Source of the DNA: Solanum dulcamara
Lineage: Eukaryota > Streptophyta > Magnoliopsida > Solanales > Solanaceae
DNA length: 64,000 nucleotides
NCBI RefSeq assembly: GCF_947179165.1
Contig: NC_077240.1
Coordinates: forward strand, 57,670,501 to 57,734,500
Direction: 5' to 3'
Part shown: one piece after another, positions 22,997 through 35,511 of the stretch
Numbering within the stretch: the first letter of the stretch is position 1
Layout of the letters: each line of letters opens with the position of its first letter
Program-made: the position numbers and the translations under genes
Notes under the pieces: generated by a model
The model's input: the letters and a program-made list of their open reading frames with translations, nothing else
Told to the model about the DNA's origin: nothing
The model's database searches: none

Positions 22997-25223
22997 TTTA
23001 AGGTCCTATAGGTTTTGAGGGTTGGAATGTGTCATAATAAGGTAAAATAGAGGGAAAATGGCTTTGGAGGATTTTTCGGACTCGTATTCCGTGAGATGAA
23101 TTTTTTTAAGAATTATTTAAAATAGAAGACACCGCGACCAAAGCACGTCATAGAGCTATTCCATGATAGTACAAAATTGCCCGAGCTCAAGCTGAACTCA
23201 AATCTAGTTAAATTTGACCTAGTGTAAGAAATTGTACATAAAACGCATTTGATGCATGCGTTTTATGTGTAATTTATGTTACTGTGTTCCCCGAGCTCGA
23301 TTTACTTAATTCAGAAGAAAATGAACTGAAATGGGACATCTCCGCATCACAGACTTGTTCCCAGATAGTTCAAATTTATGAGAAAATTTCAAGATTTAAG
23401 AGAGGGCAACTTGGACATTTCCCTGAACGTGTGTAGGAGGGTTTTGACGATTTATGGAGTTATTTTCAACCCTCTCACTACCTAGAACCCTAGAATTCAT
23501 TCCTCCTCATTTCCAAATCCCCTCCTACAAGATTACCTCTCAAGCTAAGGATTCAAGATCCCCATTGAGGACCTAATACTAAGAATTCTTCAAGTCCATC
23601 AAGACCTCTCCAATTATTCTTCAAGTTCTTCTATAAGGTATGTGTGTTTCTTCATCCATGGGTTCTTCCTCCCATGGAGCCTAAAGCCCTTTCCAACTAG
23701 TTCATTTGAATTCAAGTATTGATTCTTTATGGGTACTTCGAATTTTTTCTTACTAGCATGAAACATGATCGAAATTTGTAGTTATAGACTCAAATTGCAT
23801 GAAATTGATTACTACCTATAAATGCCCTAATTTCCTATCTTGAGTTTATGAATTTTCAAATGGGTATTGTTCAATCCTTCTCAAATTTCTAGATTATGGT
23901 TCAGATTATTGATATTATAATCAAATAATCTTATATTACTACTCAATTGCATAAAATGTTGAATTTCAAGTAATTTCTTCTCTCAAGCTATTATGGATCT
24001 TTGAAATGAATAGTGATTTATTTGAAGTATGTTTTGAATTGACTTAATTGATAATGTTTATTCATGGTCCTTTTGGAAACCATGTTTGAAAGATGAATTG
24101 AAAAGAACTCACCTTGTTTTACTATGTTTCCAATGAAGTTTGACTTGAAAGCCTTTTGACTTCAAATGAAAGTTATAAAGTAAATGTTTTTGTAAAGGGA
24201 GTCTTATGATAAAATGTCTGAATGATGAAAAGGATTCTTCGCCAAAGCAAGGTTTCAATGTGAAAGGATAATTCTCGCATTGAATCAAATGAAATGTTTT
24301 AATGAGCTATTCCATTGAATGATGATTTGATGTTAAGTTATACAATGCTTATGTTATTTGATATCTAAATGTATTCTGTGGGATTGACCTAGCACCAAAT
24401 CTACCATGTAGATGGGGACTCAACCTAAGGGATCCTTAAGTAAAGTCTCATGTTGCATTAACTATGCGCCAACATAGGGGCCCTTGTCGGCTATTTAGGC
24501 TAGTGGATCCACAATTAGCCCTTAAAGTTAAAGTTAAAGAAATAATTAAAGTTGATAGAGTTCTACCCGAGAAGTAGTCTCCCCGTGCCAACGTAGCTCG
24601 CATGGTCTTAAATGTAGGTTACAAGCACTTTCCCACAAAATAAATGTTTCAAAGTTTCATATGATGATTTCTCAGGGATGCATTCACTTATGCATATTGC
24701 ATATAAATGTCTTGATGTTCTTTCTTATATAGCATGCTCACATACTTAATACATTCAAAGTACTAACGCATACTTCTGCCTACATGATATCACCATGTAG
24801 GAACCATCGTCTCTCCATACTATCCTCCATGTGGCTAGATTGTTCGTTGAAGGCTACCACTATTGGTGAGTTCCCTTGGTTCGGAAATAATACCCCTATT
24901 TCCCTTCTAGATTTTGTTATATTCAGACACTTGTGTTACATTTTGGTATTTTGATTTAATCTTGAGGGTGAACTAGGGGCATGTCTTAGGCCCCACCAAG
25001 TCTTTAAAGTAGAAGGTATAGTTGGGCATAGTAAATGATATTATGTTGACTTTGACACTTATTGAATGTCAAATCCCTTAGTCCCGATATCCCATTATGT
25101 TTCCTCTTGAATTGTTTATCATTTTCGATGAAATGCTGAATGAATGCTATGAGGCTTGGCTGAGGTATCTTCGGATGCTTTATTCGCCGTGTTACGTTTA
25201 GGCCCTAGGCTTGGATCATGACA
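22997..25223 (+). repeat. 3' LTR of E1
   Basis: It is a direct repeat of 15784-18029, ending in ATGACA at 25218-25223. It is preceded by a polypurine-like stretch in a decayed context (AAGAATATTCCCAAGGTG, near 22972-22990). Compared with the 5' LTR it lacks a short block near 24595 and has many point differences, consistent with an old insertion. Confidence 0.85.
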
Positions 25224-26259
25224 TTGCCCTTCCAAACGCTACTTTGTCTTAGCTATTTGTTTTTAGCCCCCCCCCCCAAATTCTTGTTGTTCCCTTATTT
25301 TCTCATTCTTTCTTCTGAGGAGTGATTTCCACTTTTTTTTAATGTTATTCTTTCGTTACAACTCATTTTTTCATTTATTTTCTTTTTCACTTGCGGCCAC
25401 AACCCATGCTTTTGTTTTCTTCTCATCCCCCATTCTTTTCATACTCTAACTTTTCTGCTTTTCTTTACGATAGCCACTCTCAACTTAGGCTTTTGGCCTG
25501 AGTTGAAGTACATAATCTCCTAGGAGAGACCAGGGAATTGAAGTACATAATCTCCCAGAAGAGACCAAAGCCAAGATAAAGGTTCACAAGCTAAATTTGC
25601 TTATAGTAGCCACCCTCAACTTAGACATTTATCCTAAGTTGAGATACACATTGTCCTTGAAAGGACCAGGGCCAAAATTAGGATTCACAGACAGAAAGAA
25701 AAGGTGAATTGTGTTTAATCAAGGAAAAGGTCTATTAATAGTCAAATTTCTGGTTCAAAGGTAACAATTTCATTTGGTTGGTTTTGTTTAGGCTAAGTGA
25801 CTTATTATCAACAAAGGCTCATGATCCTGTCCTAATCTAGCTATCCAATTTTTTTTAGTGAGACTAACCAGGCAAGTTGTAGCTTACAAATGCATCAATC
25901 AAACTACATAAATTTAGCTCTCACACACACATGGCACTGATCTTATGCTATTTAGTACTAATTAACACAGTCATAACCAATATTTGACCAATAAATCACT
26001 ATATATAGTGTTAAAAAGATCCCAGAAAATCAGTTATCACCTTTGAGATGCATTCAGACAATCATTCAGAAATTTTTGAATAGGGGTCATTTTTTTCACT
26101 TTCATAGCTACAACAAACTCCTATAGGCACTTGTATTCACACAAACAACCTAAACATACCAGTTCTACTAGATAATATACCTTCATAGATAAGAAACATG
26201 GCATGAAAAACTCCAAAGGGTTTCAGGATGGCCCACTCCCCACCAACATTTGTGCATTG
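25224..26259 (-). other. element T post-gag non-coding region
   Basis: This is the continuation of T's interior on the far side of E1. No pol domain is found in any frame. It contains a run of 11 C at 25267-25277, two GCCAC-CTCAACTTAG blocks (near 25490 and 25608) and a local duplication of TTGAAGTACATAATCTCC (near 25504 and 25539). Confidence 0.55.
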
Positions 26260-26852
26260 TCCCCAATGCACTAAAAAACTCCAAAGTTTAAGACAAGGGA
26301 AGTGATCATGCCTACGATGCCCTAGGAATCTATAGTGGGTTACCTTACTACTCAAACTTCATCAAGTATCCACATGTGTTACCTCCCATGAAGAGCTTGA
26401 TTTATTACCGCAACACAACATCCATGAGCTGCACTATTTCTCCATTGTTGGATTCTAAATAGTGTCAATAAGAAGTGCACCATTCTTTCTTTGATTCACA
26501 ATGGCTGACAATAGCCCCATTTGTTACTCCAACTTTTTGATAAAGGTTGAGTGTAACTCTACCACTTGGGTTATTTTTGACATGTCGCCCTTCAGCTCCT
26601 TAACATCAGCTTTTGTAGATTCTGTTTTCTACAGTACTTTAGTCAGTATCTCTTCTATCCTTGAGCTACTCTAGCTTCACCTTTCTCTTTGTTTATCGGA
26701 TGCACTTAAATACAACTCTGATCATTTCTATATTTCTCCTTGGTATGCCAATTACCTTGATTGTGGTGTTCTACCCTATCATAATATCCATCCCTTGGAA
26801 AACTCCGACCTTGATTTCCAAAATTATGAGTCTGAAAATCTCCTTGGTTGTT
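26260..26852 (-). pseudogene. element T gag, C-terminal part (copy 1)
   Basis: On the minus strand, decayed frames give an Asn/Gln-Gly-rich stretch next to 26852 (NQGDF, NFGNQG), then a segment with SHSTFIKKLEQQMGLLSAIVNQR near 26540-26480, a pattern familiar from the gag C-terminus of Tat/Athila gypsy elements. It ends in the frame at 26355-26137, which is also found in the second copy near 61496. The gag reading is cut at 26852 by the solo LTR and resumes upstream at 30157. It is non-functional. Confidence 0.6.
26848..26852. repeat. target-site duplication TTGTT, left copy
   Basis: The five bases TTGTT just before the solo LTR are identical to 30157-30161 just after it. Removing the LTR and one copy restores a continuous gag sequence. 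Confidence 0.85.
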
Positions 26853-29800
26853 TATCACAGCTCAATTTCTCAGGTCATGATGGTACCTATCATAACACCC
26901 CGATAGGTAAGGTAAACCCGTAATCTAAAACTGCAAGTACTAGGTGTTAGGGGAAATACCAAACAGAACTAAAGGTAACCAAATAAATACCAAAATAAGG
27001 ATGAACTAGATAAATATATATAAAATTAAATCTCTCCCAGAACCAAGAAGTCACTAGTACGGAGTTACTACCAAAATAAAATGAGTACAAGTCCCAAAAA
27101 TGGAGAAAAATATATACAACACTGGCTAGTCTTAAAAGTACAAAAGACGACTATCCAAGCTGAAGGAGACAAAAATAATCTCAAAATGACATGTGCTCAC
27201 CTTGGTCTCCAGATGTGGCTGCAACAGGCTCGATCTACCAATGATGATAGCTACTGCTCAGACTTACATCACAAAAATAGATGCATAGTGTAGTATGAGT
27301 ACAAGATATAAGGTACTAGTAGGCATCATATGTTGACTGAGAAGGAAAGGTAAAAGCAATACAAAAAAGAGAAATAATCCTAAACAAGAGTCATAATAAG
27401 CATCTAAGGTAAGGGAGGTAACTAACCAAACAAACAGGAAGATACTATCTAAGAAGACTACAGCTAACTATACCCTACGGACCACCATAAGCCCAGCTGG
27501 GACACTCGTGCGCAATTTAAAATAAAACTCGGACGAACCCCCATGAGCCTTCTGGGTACATAGAATAGTTACAACTGCCAAGGCGACGAAATGCGAATCC
27601 ACTTGAACAAATATATTTCTATAGAACCAATCTTCTCATTTACGATCAACACCTTTTGGAGCCCTTCTTGAACGAATATATTTCTATGGAAAAATAGAAT
27701 ATCTTGTAGAAGTCTTTGCTAAGGATTATAGGAATTAAGAATCTTTGATGCCAAGAACTGAAGAAATATACCATCCCTGAACCAAAAATCTCAAAGAATC
27801 AGTTAACCATGAATACTCTATGGTTTGAGACCAAGTTTGGTACCCGAATGCTCGCCTGGATTCCAAAAAATTGGTCAAGGATAGGACTGGGACCCGTATG
27901 CTCACAATAATATATTGATATGGTGGAGGCCGGGACTAGGACTCGGATACACCATACTAATAAGTTGGTAGAGGCCGAGACTAGGACCCGAATGCTCCCA
28001 GATGGGATTCCAGAACGGAACCGGGACTGGGACCCGGATGCTCATAGATGCTCCAATCGATAGTTCTAAATATTCTCCTTTTCAATTGGATGCGAACAAT
28101 TTTTGAGGATCTCCTCCATAATGAATTAATTGGTATGTCACCAGAGCTTCAACCAAAATCAAAATAAGCCAAACATGAAGTCTAGTATCATCGATGTATC
28201 TTAGAAGTCGCAATCATAGGAAATTATTGATAAGATAATTCATGAGAGAAAAGTTACCTCCTAGGTAAGGCCCAACTACCAGACACTAGTTTATGATGTC
28301 ATTCTACAAGGATCTAAGCCCGCTGGAGAGATGCCGGAGCATCTAAAGCAAGTTCCAACAACCTATACTAAGGTCAATATGCTCTATAACACCAAATAAA
28401 TGAGATCGATGCCACTTATAGTACTAACATTTAATGGGAGAGATCACATACTTTCAATTACCTAAAAAAGGGATAAAAGCCTAAAACATGATTTCTAACA
28501 CCTAAGATATACAGATAAGCTACCCAACCTAAATTCTATCTATCTCAACATGATTTCACATATTCTAGCTCCATCTAAAGAAAGAAAAGTGGTAGCCTAC
28601 CTGTAGGCCGATCATGTGTACTCCAAACTACTTTATCGAAGCTTTTCCTTTCTGCACAGCTTCGAAACACTGGCTCGCTATCAAAAATAGACTCACAATG
28701 TAAGTACGATCGTTATCACATTAAATTCACAATATTTCGAGATGGATCAATTTTGGGGTCAAACAAAGAAATGTGAAACTCACGTATGGGGTTCTAGATT
28801 TGACCCCAAAATTGATCCAAGGCAGCACCCCAAGCTCAAATAACAATTTGAAACTTAGCTTGGGGTTGTGAAACTATATGAGATCAAGTGCATCAAAAAT
28901 CCCACATTTAAGCTAAAAGTAAGGAAGGATAGTGTTTAGGGACAAAAAATTACAAAAAATGAATCCCCCACAATCAAAACAAATTACACAACGATGATCC
29001 TTCTGGAAAACGGATATAAAATTGTCAAGAAATAGAACTCCAAAATTCACAACAATCTCAACTCAAAAATGCTAAAGAAAGCAGATAAATCCATGAATTT
29101 ACCTCACTCGAAGCTTTCACTCAAGATTCTGAGCTCACCAAAGGATTCCCCATGAATTTTCCTTGAACTTAGGTCTTTGAATCGCCAAAATTGCTGCAAT
29201 ATTGAAATATAAATCATGTTCCAAAGATAGAGCTTTAAAATGAATTTTGGACAATGAAATAACCCCCAGGTGTTGCTTAAGAAAACCCCTGATGGTTTCT
29301 TAAGAGACCACCTCATAGAGGCAGGCCTCGTTAAACAAAGGGTTATTTTAGCAACCACATGTCGCTTTGGCGATAGCCGCCCATGGGGCTTGGTCACTTT
29401 AGCTACCTCCTGGACACTTTGGAAGCACTCGATTTAGCGACTAGGAGTCACTTTAGTAACAACATCAGACTCAACTAGAGCAAAAATGGACTTGGCATGT
29501 CTAAATTCTCCGACGGAGTCTCGAGATTCATTTAGAATCCTGTAGCTACAAACGAGATATGCTACCCCAAAAAAATTAATATTTTGGACTCAATGGTGCA
29601 TTAAAAATTCTCATATGAGGTCATTTTAATAAAAAGTGGGTCCCACACCCAAATGCCATTTTGAGACTAATTCCACAATGGGCATCTAAATTAGACCGAA
29701 AGCCTCGAAAGGTGAACAAATGGTCGTTCTAAATCAAATTTGACATTTTAAAACAAACCGTGCTGTCAATGTTTTCATGTGAATGCATTTTCCAAAAATG

Positions 29801-30156
29801 TTGACCATAGTCAACCATATGCTAATTTTCTAATGCAAAAGCATCAAATGGCCCCAAACTCAGACTGAATTCCTCGATGCTCATGCCGACTATGCTACTT
29901 GTCTAATTTTGCCATTCTAGAGCTGATCGAACCATTAAAATTCTATTCTGAGGTTGTTTTTCTAAGGTTATAACTAATGTCAACTTTTTAAGTTATAAAG
30001 TTCTAAAACAGGGAAATGGGCCTAAAACCTAAACAAACAACCAAACGACCGATCTAGTGGCGCCAACAGGTCATAAATGACATCGGTTGCTCTATATGAA
30101 TGCTCTAAATGACAAAAAATAGCAGAAACACCAAAATGACCTAGAGGATCATTACA
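26853..30156 (-). mobile_element. solo LTR (Ty3/gypsy, E2-related family) inside T gag
   Basis: The LTR is 3.3 kb. On the minus strand it starts TGTAATGATCC at 30156 and ends TGTGATA at 26853 (the equivalent copy at 61993 keeps GTGACA). Its start is related to the E2-family LTRs at 2803 and 33402. There is no interior and no second LTR, and a perfect 5-bp duplication flanks it, so it is a solo LTR left by recombination between the two LTRs of a once complete element. Inside, a GG-ACCCG-ATGCTC motif recurs several times (about 27830-28060). Confidence 0.85.
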
Positions 30157-30161
30157 TTGTT
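30157..30161. repeat. target-site duplication TTGTT, right copy
   Basis: It matches 26848-26852 exactly and flanks the solo LTR. Confidence 0.85.
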
Positions 30162-31140
30162 CATGTAATTTTCTTATTCATCACCAGATAGGTCATCATA
30201 GAGACCTACAGTATCAAAATCTATTACCTTTTCCAAAACTTTATCTAGCAATCATTTGGTTAGCAAGTCCATCTGGGACTGCCTATGGGCGACGGCTTGA
30301 TCACATTCCTCTTCTCTTTTTTTTTTGCTCTAGTGACATCTCAAATGGGAAGCCAAAACCTCCCATATTAGTTTCTCTAGTGTACCAAGCTTTGTTATTC
30401 TTTGAGAACTGATCCAAAATTATTGTGGCTTCCTGAAATATCTTCGCCATGAATGAACCTCCACAAGATGCATCAATAACTATCTTAATCACAAAGTTAA
30501 ATGATCTATAAAATAACTCCCTCAAGTGCTCATCTTTCAGATTATGATTTGGGTAGTGCTTAAGCTTCTGCCTGAATTTCTCATATGTTTCATTCACCGC
30601 CTCAGCGGGTAGCTGCTTGTGAGCATTTATCTCATCATTGATTGGAAGCTTCTTAGCTAGTGAGAAGAACCTCTCTAGAAATAATTCCCTCAGCTCTCTC
30701 CAAGTTGTGATAGAGTCATGTGGAAGCATGTTCTACCACTTCATTGCCTCCCCAGATAGAGACAATGGAAAATAATGCAGTCGTACGACTGATTGGCTAA
30801 CCCCAGGGATTTCAGATGACTTGTAGGTGGCGATAAAGTTCATAAAGTATTGGTTGGCATCATCACTTGCTGCTCAGCTAAATAATCTTTTTAGGTTCAA
30901 CCTTTACAGCATAGTGCTAGTGATAGTGAACTTCACACCTTGAGGTACATGGGAGGACTATAGCTCCAGTAGCTCCCATGCCATCTGTATCAGCAGCATC
31001 CTCACTTAAGGTAAAGTTTACATGCCTCTGACCTCTTCCCTTCAATACATCATTAAGTTCATCCCTGATGCCATCACATCCCTGAATTGATTATCAACAA
31101 GCTCTCTCAGCCTTTGTGCCTCATGGTCTTGCACATTCAT
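30157..31140 (-). pseudogene. element T gag, N-terminal and capsid part
   Basis: On the minus strand the likely start is the ATG at 31140 (MNVQDHEAQRLREL). The best preserved frame is 30729-30301 (142 codons): DSITTW-ELRELFLERFF, INDEINAHKQLPAEAVNETYEKFRQKLKHYPNH, DEHLRELFYRSFNFV, DASCGGSFM and a tail of charged residues. This is the plant retrotransposon gag (capsid) domain of Tat/Athila gypsy elements. Stops upstream of 30729 and the LTR insertion downstream break it. A second copy on the plus strand lies at 46361-47318. Confidence 0.8.
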
Positions 31141-31317
31141 TTTTCAAATTAACCTTTACAGTTCAAGATCATAGGGAAACTGTGGTTCACCCTTACTACG
31201 GGGTGTATGTCATGCACTACATGTTCCCTAAAAAAACAAAAACAATAAACAAAAAGTAAAATTAGGAAATAGAGCTATAAATTGAATTAGAAACTAATAG
31301 AATATTTCAAAGTTGAA

Positions 31318-31339
31318 TTCCTCAGCAATGGTGACATTT
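31318..31339 (-). other. element T decayed primer-binding site
   Basis: Directly after the 5' LTR (minus strand) the sequence ATGTCACCATTGCTGAGGAA resembles TGGCGCCGTTGCCGGGGA, the primer-binding region of many Tat/Athila elements, with changes mostly explainable as CpG transitions. The plus-strand copy at 46142-46160 is closer. Confidence 0.5.
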
Positions 31340-32940
31340 TTATAACGTTCAAATATACCTCTCAAAATAAATATAGATGAACATTAGCAATATATTTATC
31401 CAACTAAGAGTTGGGGTTGATCCCACAGGGAATAGGTTGAAACAAGTCTATTAGCTATCACTTTTTAGTAATGACGAGTAAATAAAATTTAGTTTGCAAA
31501 CTGTATGAAGACTAGTTTATTCTTATGTTCACAATGGCATATAACTTAATAGACAACTTGTATTCATGATATCGATCAATGTATTGCATGTAAAATCTAG
31601 CAAGTCAGGTAATATCTAATTCACCTCCTGTTCCTTCTTAGATGTATCTCATACATCTCCTCACATTCTCAGAATGTATAATTTACTAACCCTTGGTCTG
31701 GATCTCAGAGTACTATCTCTTCATGGTCTTAAGTAACTTAGACGATGTTTTATCCCTACTTTCGAAACCAGACTCTCCGAATTTCTATTGTGATAATCTT
31801 TTCCTAACCACTACCTCCCTCCCGGGAAAGCAATGAATACGGGTAAGTTCTACATATGTGCATTTACTAAAAAATACTTTTGAATGAATAAATCACACTA
31901 CATGCAATAACAAATCACGAATATCAATTCTATGTTTGCCTACCTAGTTAATTCATCACGGTTCTCACAACTTTAGTTTTGGGATTAGCCTTACATAATT
32001 ATAATGAATAACTTAATAAAATATGATTAAATAATGTATTAGGAGGATTACAAAGACCAACGAATCAAACTCACATTTGAAAAATAAGACTTAGATTGAA
32101 TTACCAAACAAGAGCCAAAAGAACTAAGTTGTTGTGTTGTTCTTCCAAATCTGTCCAGTCGTGTAACTTCAAGGAATAAAGACTCCAAAATAGAGTTTAG
32201 GTAGTTTAATGTAGCCTCACAATAGTAGGAAAATCATACCCTAAAAATATAACAAAGGTGGTTATTTGTAGAAATCTAAAAGCTAGTCCTAAACGAAGAG
32301 AAGCCAAGTTTCTGGGCATCTAATTGACACTGGAAGAGCACCACCATGGCTCATGGTGGTGCATCGTGGTCCTTGACTTGACTTTTGGTGTCTTTCCACC
32401 CAACCACGGCACCCACGACATCCAATGGTAGGCACCACAGCTCGTGGTGGTGCTCCTTGGTGTGTGCCTTAGCCAAATTCTAGGTTGCTTCTCCTGGGAG
32501 ACTTCTTCACGACTGGAGGCTTCTCTTCTCCGCCTGTGGTGTTTACCACAGCCCTTGAAGGGTATCGTGGTGTGCACCCTTCATCTAAACAAGTAGCTTT
32601 TAGCTCCAAGTGTCCAGTATAAGGTACTTTATGGCATGGTGAGGTTCATTGTATTCTTTCTCCTTGCAAGTTGTCGTAAAACCACACCAAGATCAAGTTA
32701 TTTTAGCACTTCTTAAGTATTTTGATTTTCTTGTGCTCTCTTCTCAATACCAATATACCACCTTAGCCAAATTCTATCAAATTTCCACATAAACCCATCC
32801 AAATATCCTCAACTCAAACGCACTTCAGTTTCCCTAAAAACTAAATAAAAATGCATATCAAACTAACAAATCGCGCTTGAGAACTTATACTAATTCTTAT
32901 ATTTTGGGCATCGTAAATGTCTTCTTTTGAAAACATATAA
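31340..32940 (-). repeat. 5' LTR of element T
   Basis: It is the partner of the LTR at 13648-15280, with similar length and order. It contains palindromic CACCATGGCTCATGGTGG-type modules near 32340 and 32436. Its 5' terminal bases have decayed (TTATATG for TGATATG). The right flank CTGAC (32941-32945) is the second half of T's target duplication. The frame at 32320-32577 is incidental. Confidence 0.7.
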
Positions 32941-33401
32941 CTGACTCTGCCCTAGATACTTCTGGGAGAGTCACACCACGATATGTGGTACATCCAAATA
33001 TGAAGGAACAAATACCGGCGATTCTAGAAAAATAGGGAAGACACTCCCAGATATGTTATAAGATGTTTCGAACACCACCCGAATAGAACCATTCCATGAC
33101 TAGGAATTTGAAAAAGGATTCATTCGAGGAAGATTGCCGTTCAGGTGAAGCAGTCATAATAACACTCAAAATTTTAATAATCACTCTCGAGCCACATGTC
33201 CACCTGCTCCAATTAGTTTCAACTAAGGTATCAAAATGTAGACACATGTTATGAGATAAACTTTTGAGTATCCATGTGTACCATCATTTCACATTGAGCC
33301 TTCAATATATTTCTTAGCCTATAGAATTGAGCCTTGCAAATAATAAAAGGCATCATAAATCTTAAGAAGCTTTTAGTAATTATCTTTTTCTTCCCCAATT
33401 T
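32941..33401. other. short non-LTR segment, unassigned
   Basis: This is sequence between T and the E2 LTR. A minus-strand frame (33247-33056, 63 codons, FFKFLVMEWFYSGGVRN) is protein-like but matches nothing I can name. It could be older host DNA or a remnant of another element. Confidence 0.3.
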
Positions 33402-35511
33402 CGTAAAGACCCTCCAGGTAATTTTTGAGTAAATGTCTTCTTCTCATTATTTAGAGCATTTCTATAGTGACCCCAAATTATTTATGACTTAGTGACAATG
33501 ATTGTTCAGTCGCCTGGTCATTCATTTATGGTTTATGCTCGTTTCCCTATTTTGGATCTTTTAAAACTTGAGTAGTGGACTTCAGTTAAAATATCAAGTA
33601 AATAACCTCAAAATAGGTTTTTGTCAGTTGACATAAAGTAAATGACCTCAAAATAGATTTCTGATGGTTCTCTCTCCTCCATAAGGATCATTTGAGCCTA
33701 GTAGCATAGCCGGCTTGAGTTTCAAGGCTATCAATGCATGTTTGTACCATTAGATGTTTTAGCCTTTAAGTTTTGACCTAAGTGTGACCTTAGTCAAAAT
33801 TCTTGATAAATGTCCTCGAATGAGAATTCCTTTAGTGTGGTTAGCTCTGGAAAATTGACTTTTGTCTAGAAGGACCTTTAGTTCGGGTCCCAAGGCTTCT
33901 GGTTTGAGATTGACCACTTATATGAGATGTTTAAAAGCTTACAGGACTAGAGTTGACTTTGGTCAACATTCGAAGAATTATTTCTCATATGAGAATTCCA
34001 TCAGTGTCATTAACTCCAAAATGCTAAGTTTGATCTAGTAGAGTAGTTGGCTAGAGTCCCAAGACCTTGGGTGATTTTAATTTTTAAGTAAACTGTTGAG
34101 TTCTATGCCTAAAAGGGTCCCGAGGGGGTATTTCAGTCATCAAAAAATCTTTTTTTTGAAAATCTGATGATTCAATTGAATCTAAAATATCGAATTTAGT
34201 CAGGTAGCATATCTGTTTTATATTTATCAGGTCTCAAATTAATCACGAGGGTCCATTCAGAGACTTTGAAAAATAGAAAATCTCGTGTTGCCACTACAGA
34301 CCTTTAGCGATGAAAAAATAAGCTTTTAGCAATGGGAAATGCCTTTTAGTGATGAGATTTTTGAGTTATAAATTTCGAATTTTCAGCTTTTTTCCTCATT
34401 TTACAAATGCAATTGTGAGAGCTCTAGACCTAAGTTTTGGGTGATTCAAGATGCGTATTGTCCGAAATTAGTGTGGCTATGTATTGTAGTGTCGGGGAAG
34501 TATAGGGAAAGTCTGATTGAGGTAATTTATGTCATAAAAGGGCTTCCCAAGCTCTTTTATGGTAATTTTTGGATAATTTTTATTGGTTGGTTTCTCCCTT
34601 TAAAAACATTGAATTGTGTCCCATTTTGGGACACAAGATTATTAAGTGAATTAGGACCTTTTCATGGAGTTTATTTTGGGATTTCCAATGTGGTCCCATA
34701 ATTTTGTTTTAGACCTAATTATGAGTCGGTCTTTGATTATGGAAAATTTGGTGTCGAAAAGATTGTATTCACTTTAAGATACTATTTTTGATACCATGGC
34801 AGCATTCCGATGCTACATGGAAGGGAAAAGCCCCGAAGACTTAATTTGGATCATGTGCGATCAGCTTAAAGGTAGGCTACGACTTCCCTTTCCATAGATT
34901 GAGCATAAATATGTAACAATAGATTGATTTGGGTGAATTTGTTGGTGGGTTTCTAGATGATCATGTTTTGCTTATTAGAATTCTTGTGTTATGCCTTTTT
35001 AAGGTTTTTCGGGCATTGATAGCGTTTTAATTACTTTAATTGAGCATCCTTACCTTGTGGTGTGACTTTTATAGGGTTTTTGGTTATTATGGTTGCATGT
35101 TTTGCCTTAGTCTAGGTTTAGACTAGTTCTTGCCAAAAACTTGCATAAATTGGAGTTGTTAGGCCTTATTATCACTCCAACATCACTTAAGATGGCTTAA
35201 CTCCCTATAGACTGATCTATAGCAGACTTAAGTCTGATAGTATGAGCCTTACATAGGCAGTAACCCAACTCTTGAGACCTTATATCAATAATTCCCTATA
35301 TTCATTGGCTCCTATCTATTTGGTCCTTGTTCGAAGGCCGCTCATTGATTCAGGTTGGATTTTGTTTGATCATGGAGAGATTTATTAATGGCACTCTGTT
35401 TAGAGTTCTTCCCTTGATGATCGTCTTGATGATGATCCTAAATCTAGATGACTAATCTCTATTCGTGGTTCAATTCACTGATTTACCATATCAGGTTATG
35501 GTTAAAACCAA

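Larger units (their letters stand above)
15784..25223 (+). mobile_element. element E1: full-length but dead Ty3/gypsy chromovirus (Tekay/Del-like)
   Basis: Two direct LTRs of about 2.2 kb flank a primer-binding site, gag, protease, RT, RNase H, integrase and a chromodomain-like tail in the gypsy order. Many stops and frameshifts show it is inactive. It is inserted in the non-coding 3' part of element T, opposite to T's strand. The flanking bases (TTTTC before, TTGCC after) are not a clear target duplication. The Tekay/Del assignment rests on the long LTRs and the form of the pol tail and would need a phylogeny. Confidence 0.8.
13648..32940 (-). mobile_element. element T: gag-only Ty3/gypsy (Tat/Athila-like) retrotransposon with two nested insertions
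   Basis: On the minus strand the order is 5' LTR (32940-31340), decayed primer-binding site (about 31339-31320), gag (31140-30157 continuing at 26852-26260), post-gag non-coding DNA (26259-25224 and 15783-15281) ending in a polypurine tract, and 3' LTR (15280-13648). Both LTRs keep the TGATA...TATCA type ends, at least in part, and are similar along their whole length. The flanks are CTAAC (13643-13647) and CTGAC (32941-32945), a 5-bp target duplication differing by one transition. E1 and a solo LTR are nested inside. Removing them leaves about 3.3 kb of interior with no protease, RT, RNase H or integrase, so the element would have depended on enzymes from an autonomous relative. Confidence 0.65.

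Noticed and set aside
15808..25223. E1 LTR starting at TGTCAT (15808 and 23030), pairing with terminal ATGACA
   Set aside because: The perfect 6-bp inverted pair is attractive, but both LTR copies share TTTAAGGTCCTAT and more upstream of that point, so the LTR more likely begins near 15784 and 22997. I kept the longer version and noted the doubt.
34441..34701. 86-codon plus-strand frame in the E2 LTR
   Set aside because: It lies within LTR sequence, has no domain, and is not preserved in the homologous LTRs.
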